Shown piece after piece: positions 25,611 to 34,039 of a stretch of DNA of 64,000 nucleotides. Below the pieces are notes generated by a model. It searched no databases and had not been told where the DNA came from. It worked only from the letters and a program-made list of their open reading frames with translations. Origin of the DNA: Kappaphycus alvarezii (Eukaryota; Rhodophyta; Florideophyceae; Gigartinales; Solieriaceae); contig NADL03000740.1 in NCBI GenBank assembly GCA_002205965.3, positions 2,418,001-2,482,000 of the forward strand, written 5' to 3'. The translations under genes and the position numbers were made by a program. The first letter of the stretch is position 1, and the number at the start of each line of letters is the position of its first letter.

Positions 25611-26329
25611 TTTGTAAGTGCCGCAAGAAACTCAATATCATCGAAGTTCTTATTGACACAGAGCCGACTGGATATAAGTAGACTGAGGGGAGTGTTAAGT
25701 GTCGTAGAGCTTGTGTGGATTTTTGATATAAAATTTAATTTAAATTGTATGCATTTTACCAATGATATACGTAATAGGGCTCATTTGCTACGGTCTCTTA
25801 GTAAACGAAGGGTCCTGCTTCGAATCGGCATGAACGTGCATCAAGGTTTTCGCCATGAAGTCGATCGATCTATGAGTCTTGCAATACACTGACGAATGAG
25901 TTGCTTTGACAAGGCAGAGCGAACGGGTTAGACCATGAAGAGACGCGACCAAGGAGAATGCACCAAAGTCCAGGGCCGACACTGGTACATATAACTGACA
26001 TTGTAACGATCACCCCCCGCCATGGGACAAGAAAGATGGACCGTAGAATGCAGAGTGATTGGCATGAGCTGAATGCAAGATTGACAGACTTGCAACTCGT
26101 ATGCGATCGTGAGTAACGGGTGGTGAGCTACACCCGCGCGGCTATATAAGTCGCACGTTGTTGCTCTCCAATAAATAATGGCATGAAAAGCGACAGTGCC
26201 CAGTCTAAGTACTCAACCTTAAACATTTTGCACCTGCGTAAGGACCCACTTATCCAATGGATCTCAAAGGAGCTTCAACAACTGTATATTACAGTGTCTG
26301 CTGATAGCAGTGTGCCAGTACGAATAACA

Positions 26330-26798
26330 ATTGGATATTAAAAAGATCACTAAAATCGGATCTGCCGGTGGCAGTAGAGTACGAGTGCCAATTGCACTAC
26401 AGATAGCTCTCTCAATCAATAACTTCTTCACTCGCCTGCCCTGGTTGTTCCCAACAAATAATGACTTTTCTGTGGTTTCTCTACTTACAAAACGACCTAA
26501 ACTTCTTTCACAGCTTCGACTGCCTCTACTATTACTTCCGCGATTTAAAGCGCCACATCTGCGTTTCGGAAAACACTACTGTCTGTTACATCAGTCTTTT
26601 TCTTTTCATTTGCTTTAGGTCAGCTCTCTACCATCTAGCATTCTATTAGTGTTTTGTTCCGGGAAATCCCGCTGCCGCATCTTTCTTCATTCCATAGCCC
26701 CAATGGTAGTTATCTTATAATTCTAGCCTGGTCATATAAATGTAAATTAGACTCATATTAGAAAATCGTAAGTTAAGTCGCTCTAAATTATGCCAGCT
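26330..26798 (-). pseudogene. Outer copia gag, second part (after inner insertion)
   Basis: Read on the minus strand from 26,798 downward, the sequence continues the gag frame interrupted at 33,059. It reads SWHNLERLNLRFSNMSLIYI followed by MTRLEL, a stop, then DNYHWGYGMKKDAAAGF. The continuity of the helical reading across the two ends of the inner element supports insertion into this gene. Further down it is too damaged to follow. Confidence 0.45.
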
Positions 26799-27069
26799 TG
26801 TTGAATGGGCATTACAGTAATGCCGAATTTAGCCGAGAATTAGCCCTTTTCGAGTGCAGTGGTCAATCGTACAGTGACTACGAAAGTTTGAATTTGGCGC
26901 ACTGCGCTTTATAAACCCAGCGACACGAAATACGGAAGGGGTTTTTCGCTAACGAGAAAAACAACCCGACCGGGGAACGCACGACCCATTCTACTTTCCG
27001 CCCAAATCCTCTACACCTTACAGCCTCCTTAACCTCTCATATCCCTTGCGTACGAACCGCGCAACCGCA
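26799..27069 (+). repeat. 5' LTR of inner copia (271 bp)
   Basis: Begins TGTTGAATG and ends AACCGCA. Contains a TATAAA box at about 26,911-26,916. Matches the 3' LTR with only 8 differences. Confidence 0.95.
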
Positions 27070-27072
27070 GTT

Positions 27073-28330
27073 ATGGGCCCAGATCCGAACAAGACCAAAG
27101 AACGCCTGCAATCCGATCCGCCGTTTTTCTTCCCAGATCGAGACTTGCAAGAGTGGCGCCGAAAATTTGGACGCTGGGTGGATCTTGTTCTTGCCTCTGC
27201 CGAACGAAGAAATGCCGTCACTACTCCACTATCGCAAAAATTCTCGGCCGTACTTTGTACGAGCGTGGACTACCTTCTGCTCAAGCAGTCAATCGTCGAT
27301 GAAGCACAATCAAAGGGTATAATTAACTACACTCAAGAGGACCAGATCGAGTGTGTGAGGGAAATTGTTGAGTTAATTGCCGTAGACCCTCCGATTGCAA
27401 GTGTTTCTCGGCTCATTTCTTCTTTTAACAAGGTAACGGGTTGTCAAAGGAAGAAAAATGAAGATCTCACTTTTTTGTGTCCCGTTTCCGAGGATTAGCT
27501 GCTGATCATCTAGTACAGGTTAATGCTTCCTCTTCTTCACAAATCGGTGAAGTCTTAGCAATCACACTTCTAAATAATGCCAACCTCGAGGAAGCAACGT
27601 TAACGAATGCAAAGTTGTCTTTGATTTCTCTGGCCGAAGCGCGAGCCAAGAAAGAAGAACAGAACAAGACAGTCGCGGTTCTGGAGAAGGATCTCGACAA
27701 GACGGTAACTGCATTTGAAGACCTGAAGACTGCTATTATTGCGAGTTTTCCCCCAAACGTCGAAGGGGATAGTGCCTCGCATATACCATCTACCCTCTCA
27801 GAGAAAGCGGAAGAACTCCAGGAGGCTATCTATCAACTCCGTCGTTCTGGAAATGACCAAACAGTGAAGTCTGTGTCAAATATGTTCACCAGTAAGGAGG
27901 CTAGGACCAGGTTGCATCTTGATGACGCAGCGACTGTACTTAACAATCTAACAGTCACACCTGCGAATAATCAAAACGCAATGACAATGCAACAGGTTCA
28001 AGCCCTCTTCGCTCAACAAATGGAAGCTTACTTTGGTCGCACTCAAGGTGGCAAAGCGGGTTTGACTGGTCACGGCTTGGAGACGGAGCAAATAGAGGAC
28101 GAGATCGCGGAGGCTTTCGTGGAGGAAAGATCAATCGTCGGGGACGCGGAAATTTTCGTGGAAGTTTTCGCAACCGCTCTCGGAACGACGAAAGCGAGAA
28201 AGATAACCCCCGCATACTTGGAAAACGCCCTAGAAACGAACGCGCTAAGGAAGGACGAAGTGACTTTGGGACAAAGTGCCGGGATTGCGGAAGAAATGGT
28301 CACACTCGTGGTGACGATGAATGCAGAAAT
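27073..28330 (+). CDS. Inner copia gag with zinc knuckle
   Basis: The first ATG, at 27,073, is only 3 bases after the LTR and starts MGPDPNKTKERLQSDPPFFF. A helical capsid-like region follows (LQEWRRKFGRWVDLVLASAE). A -1 break near 27,470 leads to VSRFRGLAADHLVQVNASS and a long charged helix (EARAKKEEQNKTVAVLEKDL). Another break near 28,050 leads into an Arg/Gly-rich stretch (NRGRDRGGFRGGKINRRGRG). It ends in a CCHC-type knuckle, CRDCGRNGHTRGDDEC. Gag packages the RNA and forms the particle. With the breaks removed it would be about 420 residues and continuous with pol. Confidence 0.85.
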
Positions 28331-30900
28331 CCTAGTGCCTATACTCTCTTTCTGAGAGAAAACAAGAAAAACGATGATGACAGCGCCGAAAACAATGGTG
28401 AAAGAAACGTTCCTTTTTTTCGAAGAAGCTCCCAGTCCGAAGACAGGAAAGCCTAATCGGAAGTAGGGGAGCCCAATCAGACGTTAGGTCCGGATCCGAT
28501 GACCCAAACCCCATTATCGATGGGGGTGTCCCAAAAGCATCGGGGCATTGAGGCCGCTGCCGCACTGTGTGAAGCAATGGGAACCGAATTGATTCTTCGA
28601 CCATTGGAAGGCGTGCCTTTTCTACATGGGTACGGACCGAACTGTAGTGATGCGAAACTCACTGTGGCTTTATGGGACTTGGAGATAACAGACCTGGCAG
28701 GAACGTTGGTCAAGATCCCATTTCACGTTACAGCCGGAGATGGACTGTTACTACTTGGAAATGAGGTAGTGCATGGGTCAGACCTGATGAATTCCCAAAA
28801 TCTACTCGTCATCCCACCGGGAACTGGAGGACTATCTGCGAAAACTCTTTGGTTTCAGACCTATCATGACAGCATGGTTGAGGAGGATTCAAACTCAAGG
28901 CGAACCTACCTCAACGTTGTGCCCTCCAAATGCTCATCCTTCAAATCATACTTTTCATCGATCCGAGCGTTTGTATCGATGCAAAAGAGTCAAAAGGACT
29001 ACGCCGACGGAAAAAAAGCAAGACGATTTGCGAAAAAGCTGCATGGTTATTCTCACCTTCCGTACAATGACATGGTGACGTTCTGTGAGCGTGGGGAGTT
29101 CTTAATCCCGTTTTGAAGCAGGCTCTCAGATCTGTAGTGGACAAGTGCACTTCATGCAAATTGACAGGTCAACCCTTGAGGTCAAGCAAAATATCACCAT
29201 GGAAGCTTTGTCTCCAGTTTAACGATCACGTTCAGATGGATTTTTTGTTCATCACAGAACTAAGCGAGAAGCCTATCCTACATATGGTTGACATGCATAC
29301 AGCCTATTCTGAAGCTGCCATTGTCAATTCTAGAGATATGGGTATCGCCGCGAAGCAATTTGACCAGAAGTGGGTGAGCAATCATGGACCCCCACGCGCC
29401 ATATCCGGGGATCCTGAGTTCACAAACACGAAATTCCAACAATGTCTTCGTTACCTTCACGTGAAGATAGAGCCAAGACCGGCACGAAGACACAACAAGC
29501 TTGGTGTTGTCGAACGAAAGCACTCAGTCGTACGGCTCATTGCCCAACGTTTGCTCAAAGACGCGCAGTTCTTTAATAGTGATGAAGTGGACAAGGATGC
29601 AATACTATCTCGGGCCACGTTCCTTTCCAACATCATGTTCGGGAGCAAAATCCTGAGTAGTTTCGAACTTGCCAAAGGCTACACACCAGGAATTGTTGGT
29701 CTGCCGCAACGCGAAGTGAGCACCGAGCTCCTCAAAGCGCATCACGAACAAAGTGCTCGGCGTGCAATTGCAAAGATTGAAAAGGATCGCAAACCGCAAA
29801 CTGTGAATCCTGAGGACCTAAAAAGGGGAACCGAAATATACTTCTTCAAGAGGAGCGGAAAGTTCGGAAAGTGGGAGCATGGATACGTCCGGAGTGTTGA
29901 CGAGCACGTAGTCAACATATCAAGTTTCCAAGATCATAGAGGCAAGCCAATCCGTGCTGCTTACGAGGACGTACGGATGAAGCCTACAAGTTCTCTCTTA
30001 CGGGAGCTCGACGAAATGGATTTCCGATTTCCACTGAGCTACTCGGTTGTTGAAGAAGACTTGGATTCAAAAAATGGTCCGGAAATGTCATCTCCCGCTC
30101 CAGAACAGCAACAAAGTAATACGAATTACTCAATAGAATCTGCGGAACAAACACCCGTCTTGAGAAGCGACCAAGACGTTCCGCAGCACACCTCTTTACG
30201 ACACATCGCAGAGGGAGGAAATAACGACGCGGAAAGCATAATACAGAAAGAGTCGTCATTATCATTATGGGCATCACACTCTCGCAACAGGGCCAATAAG
30301 CGAAAGACGAGTCCGTGTGACAGCTCGCAAGCCGATATAGATCAAAATAGTGCTTTGGTTTGTCTTACCAAATCGCACGATCCTCCGCAACGGCAAAAGG
30401 ATGTCGGTAACATTCCAATCGTGCCACCTCCAAATACCCCGTACAAGCTGCCGTCAGTCGAGCAAGAAGTCTGAAAGGCGCATACGAGATCCTCGGAGAT
30501 CAGTCTGTCAGCGAATCGAAGCTAGAATTCCTCCCGAGATGGATTATCGATGACTCCATCAACAAGGAAAAGGCGAATTATTCCACAGCTTATGAAGAGG
30601 TTGATATTGCAGCTCTACCGGAGAGTGCAAACCTAATCTCATCTCACCACTTCTTCCAGGTGAAGCATGATGGGACAAAGGGTACGCTCAAGCTGAAATG
30701 CAGACTAGTGCCGCATGGAAACAGAGACAAGGAAAAGCATTTAATTCGGAAGGACTCTGCAACCGCGCAGTTTCCAATAATCCGCCTTGTTCTCTCCCTC
30801 GCCTCGATTCTCCAGCTTTCTGTCGCTACGCTTGACATAAAGAAAGCTTATCTGCAGGGAGGATTCTTATCCCGCAAAATATACATGCGACCACCAAAAG
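28331..30900 (+). CDS. Inner copia protease and integrase
   Basis: After gag comes a retropepsin-like segment. One frame reads PIIDGGVPKASG where copia proteases have D-S/T-G. It is followed by HGYGPNCSDAKLTVALWDL and HVTAGDGLLLLGNEVV. The GAG-pre-integrase has KKLHGYSHLPYNDM and VVDKCTSCKLTG, and the integrase core has VQMDFLFI, AISGDPEFTN and RRHNKLGVVERKHS, which supply the DDE triad with 33 residues between the last two. The C-terminal domain (GTEIYFFKRSGKFGKWEHGY) precedes an acidic linker. Breaks are near 28,456 (stop TAA), 29,105 and 30,470. The core runs 29,113-30,474 without interruption. Confidence 0.85.
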
Positions 30901-32139
30901 GGTGGGCTTCCTCTTGCGTAAAGTATGGAAGTTATTGAAACCAGCATACGGTTTGGTTGAATCTGGCCGAATATGGCTTCTTGCGATTGAAGCCTGGCTA
31001 CGAGAGGAAGGCATAAACGAAATGCCGGGATTATCCCAACTATTTGTGTCAAGAACTGCTCAAGGGTCAATAGAGCTCATACTAGCAAAGGTTGTCGACG
31101 ATCTTCTAGTAATTGCAGCACCTGATGTACTCAAGTCGTTTTACATACGCCTCTCTAAGAAGTTCGAGGTTGGAAGGTTCATTACGGAACGCGAGCTCAT
31201 CTTCAACCGACTACATATTACGGTTCAGCCGGATTTCACCATTACCATATCTATGAGCGAGTTCATGAACAAAATCAATCCAATACCTCTAGAACGAAAA
31301 CGACGCAAGCAGTACTACGCGACATGCACTGAACAGGAACTACGAGAATACCAACGCGTATGTGGTGCACTTAATTTCCTCGGACACGGTACGCTACCAC
31401 AAGCCTCATATGTCGCAAGCTTCCTCCAGCAGCAGGTACCTCGCCTCACTGTTTCTGAATTAGTCACTGCAAATAAGATGCTGAAAGAGCTCAAGAGCCT
31501 CGACCCTTCTATCACATACCGCTCGCCATCTACCGACAATCTCATACCTACCTATCTCGCATTCAGTGACGCAAGCACAGGTCGTTCAGCGTATGGCCAG
31601 ACAGGCTATATCTCCGGATTATACCTGTCAGCGGGGGTGATTGTGGCAATAGTGGTATCTACCATGTCCTCGACTGGGTAAGTGGAAAACAAGCTCGAGT
31701 TTCTTTCTCGTCAATCGGAGCAGAAATTTTGGCAGCAGCGACGAGCACTGATCGTGGAGCCCTAATGGCAGAGCGAATTGCTGCACTAAATGGAAGTACA
31801 AAGCTACCATTTATTCTAAGTGTGGACTCCAACGGGCTTTACTCAACCATTACGACACTGCATGAAGGTGCCGACTATCGTCTACGGCCAACGGTGTGTC
31901 GTTTGCGCGACTCGTTCGAAAACGGAGAAATCGAAGTCATGCAGTGGATAAGAGGAGTCGATAACCTCGCCGACGCTTTAACAAAGAGAAACCTGCAAAT
32001 GTTTAACCAGCTGAATAAGGTTATGATTGATGGAACAATACGCGACGCTATCTTCCATGCTGGAAAGCGTGTATCGGCTGATGGAGAACGCTTGACGAAA
32101 AGCGCATACGAGCGTGATGGTTCAGCTCAAGTGACATGA
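30475..32139 (+). CDS. Inner copia reverse transcriptase and RNase H
   Basis: RT starts near 30,480 (LEFLPRWIIDDSINKE). It has KCRLVPHGNRDKEKHLIR, ATLDIKKAYLQGGF with a catalytic Asp, and after a -1 break at about 30,900 LLKPAYGLVESGRIW and KVVDDLLVIA, where the YVDD box is VVDD. RNase H follows with LAFSDASTGRSAYGQTGYIS. Another break near 31,690 leads to DWVSGKQARVSFSSIGAEIL, LSVDSNGLYSTITTLHEG, QWIRGVDNLADALTK and a basic tail ending at 32,139. The two parts are otherwise well conserved. Confidence 0.88.
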
Positions 32140-32778
32140 AAATGCCAAAATGACATCGCTACAGACACATAATTGCAAATGACATCTACTGTACACTTCA
32201 CATATATGTTGGGAACAAAAAATTTATTTCGTTTTTCAACAAGTGTCAACGTGGACACGTGTAAGGTTTTTGGCACCCCTTGGGTCCAGTGATATTGGTC
32301 TGGTTACCGTGGCCACGCTCTAAGCGCCCAGGCAGTGCATGATCAAATTTCGTTTTTCACTTTTGGTGAACTGGGTGATCCAGCTGCGGCCGCATAGTGC
32401 AGAACACTACACGAGTTACCGCTGCGTTATCGCTCGCAAGCGAGCTGTTTCAAGCGCCCGCACACTGACGCCGCACTACCTGGGCAGGACTGGGCTACCG
32501 CTGGAGGGGGAGGTTGACAGCCGCCACGACGCGCGAGGAACTGATCAGGTCCACTGCCAAACTGCCAAGCTCGAAAAGCGCCGGTATGCAATTATTGCTC
32601 GGCCTTTTATACAGAAAAAGTCGCAAGCTCTGAACAGGAAAAATCGGTCATTTTCAAATTCTGCGCGAATTTCGAAATTAATTGCAGAACGCGCCCGTCA
32701 AATTTTTTTATTGCAAAATATTTGTGGGTACGCCAAAACAACCAATGGCTGGCTTCTATATTGCCGCCAGCGGGGGTG
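32140..32778 (+). other. Inner copia 3' untranslated region
   Basis: About 640 bp between the RNase H stop and the 3' LTR. An open frame at 32,339-32,800 has no recognisable domain. A short purine tract (GCGGGGG) directly before the LTR at 32,771-32,777 may serve as the polypurine primer. Confidence 0.6.
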
Positions 32779-33053
32779 TGTTGAATGCGCATTACAGTAA
32801 TGCCGAATTTAGCCGAGAATTAGCCCTTTTCGAGTGCAGTAGTCAATCGGTACAGTGACTACGAAAGTTTGAATTTGGCGCACTGCGCTTTATAAACCCG
32901 GCGACACGAAATACGGAAGGGGTTTTTCGCTAACGAGAAAAACAACCCGACCGGGGGAACGCACGTACCCATTCTACTTTGCCGCCCAAATCCTCTACAC
33001 CTTACAGCCTCCTTAACCTCTCATATCCCTTGCGCACGAACCGCGCAACCGCA
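32779..33053 (+). repeat. 3' LTR of inner copia (275 bp)
   Basis: Begins TGTTGAATG and ends AACCGCA. Nearly identical to 26,799-27,069 and four bases longer because of four one-base indels. Followed by the target duplication CAGCT. Confidence 0.95.
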
Positions 33054-33058
33054 CAGCT

Positions 33059-33254
33059 ATGTCTTCAAGTGTTTCTTGCTGTATTTTACACCAGTTACTG
33101 TCGTATTTATCCATATTCTCTATGCATGCTTTCATTTATCGTTGGAATCCTCATTACATGGTGATTGTGACTCTGGATACTCTTCCTCCACAGAACAGTG
33201 GGCCAGATTGGACAACACAGTTTTTACTGTATTGTTATCATCAGCATCAGCCAT
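33059..33254 (-). pseudogene. Outer copia gag, N-terminal part
   Basis: An ATG at 33,254, 52 bp after the outer 5' LTR on the minus strand, opens MADADDNNTVKTVLSNLAHC followed by an acidic stretch (SVEEEYPESQSPCNED). After one shift a helical reading follows (CIENMDKYDSNWCKIQQETL) that runs into the CAGCT site where the inner element sits. Its continuation is at 26,798 downward. Confidence 0.6.
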
Positions 33255-33306
33255 CTTCTCGTTCAATAGACCTATCTATTGCTACGGAGTTACGGAGTTA
33301 TATGAA

Positions 33307-33779
33307 TGTTGCGCCACGTGGAAAAGATAAGAAAAGCAAGTCTGCGCGGGAGTTATCTCAACGGTAAAGATCTCCGGAGTAATCGCCGAACTCGGATGCC
33401 CGCGACTAATTATTTCAGGTATGGGATCCCGAAGTAATCTCCAGTCGAGAGACATGCACAATCAACTTACCGGACGGGCATTGACACGCCTAGGTACTAG
33501 GAAATAGATTGCAATTGCAATTTGTAGAGTTGCGGGTTTAGGTTTTTGGGTGTTTTCTTGTTGTTCAAATCGGTACACCTTCTAATCCTGTAAGGGAATA
33601 ACTTGGTTTTTATAGGAGACTAATCATAGTAAGAGATACTTAAAAACTGGTCTCCACTAGGGGAGAAAGGAGAGAATTATTAATATAGTTTGATACGAAA
33701 TGCTGAGTAATAAGGAGAGGTGATGAAACACGAAATCATTTGACAAAGTGAATCTCGGAGAGTCTATTGATTCACGACA
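33307..33779 (-). repeat. LTR of outer copia (5' LTR on minus strand)
   Basis: 473 bp, TG at 33,307 and CA at 33,778-33,779, matching 19,919-20,450 with many substitutions. The neighbouring TATTT (33,780-33,784) mirrors CATTT before the other LTR. Confidence 0.85.
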
Positions 33780-33971
33780 TATTTACCTCATTTCTTGGTG
33801 CATATAACGCCTAGGAGACCTCCTTTGGGTATCATTTCCGCTCCATATTAATTGTGGATACGCTGTGTCTATTTTATCATTTTGTGGTCGTTTAAGGTAT
33901 TGATTCTATAGATATATACCACATTACACATTTATAAACAAATTAGAAAGACTTTTATTGTATTATTCAGA

Positions 33972-34034
33972 ACTAGCCGAGATGCATTCACAATTAGCCC
34001 GAGATGCTCGGCTAGTTGTGAATGCTCGGGCTAG
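33972..34034. repeat. 63-bp hairpin made of repeated CTAGCCGAG/CTCGGCTAG units
   Basis: Left half CTAGCCGAG, ATG, CATTCACAATTAGCCCGAG, then ATG. The right half has the reverse complements CTCGGCTAGTTGTGAATG and CTCGGGCTAG. The arms are about 28 bp and nearly perfect. It lies about 190 bp beyond the outer LTR. It may be a fold-back element remnant or a cruciform-prone site. Confidence 0.8.
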
Positions 34035-34039
34035 TAGAC

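Larger units (their letters stand above)
23160..26330 (+). mobile_element. 5'-truncated copia element related to the inner intact copia
   Basis: The plus strand contains integrase C-terminus (23,200-23,640), RT scraps (24,180-24,640 and 24,660-25,020) and a good RNase H (25,071-25,610), in the same order and with clear similarity to 29,500-32,140. The first half (gag, protease, integrase N-terminus) is missing at the left junction with the outer element. The stretch 25,610-26,330 has an LTR-like look: a TATAAG box near 26,143, AATAAA near 26,171, and TGTAACG near 26,002. No 5' partner exists to define it. It lies inside the outer copia in opposite orientation. Confidence 0.7.
26799..33053 (+). 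mobile_element. Inner, nearly intact Ty1/copia retrotransposon (GalEa-like)
   Basis: Flanked by LTRs at 26,799-27,069 and 32,779-33,053, both TG...CA, and by an exact 5-bp target duplication CAGCT (26,794-26,798 and 33,054-33,058). The internal region encodes gag with a zinc knuckle, protease, integrase, RT and RNase H on the plus strand in copia order. The LTRs differ by 4 substitutions and 4 one-base indels. Frame breaks near 27,470, 28,050, 29,105, 30,470, 30,900 and 31,690 are all -1 shifts, so the element may be intact in the real genome. It lies inside the gag of the outer copia, opposite in orientation. Confidence 0.95.
19919..33779 (-). mobile_element. Outer Ty1/copia retrotransposon, interrupted by two other copia elements
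   Basis: Two direct repeats of about 500 bp (19,919-20,450 and 33,307-33,779) are its LTRs. The immediate flanks are CATTT on the left and TATTT on the right, a 5-bp target duplication with one mismatch. Read on the minus strand the order is normal for copia: LTR, gag start at 33,254, gag continued at 26,798 downward, integrase 22,975-22,390, RT 21,894-21,100, RNase H 21,022-20,468, a purine tract (GAAAAAGGAGAAG) and the 3' LTR. Subtracting the two insertions leaves about 4.5 kb, normal for copia. Many stops and shifts plus clear LTR divergence indicate an old copy. Confidence 0.82.

Noticed and set aside
25795-25820. TTCGAATC string resembling a tRNA T-loop
   Set aside because: No matching acceptor stem, D-arm or anticodon arm around it.
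27046-33053. Programmed ribosomal frameshifting as an explanation for the copia frame breaks
   Set aside because: Six or more breaks at non-conserved places within domains, and the same pattern in housekeeping genes, do not fit a programmed site.
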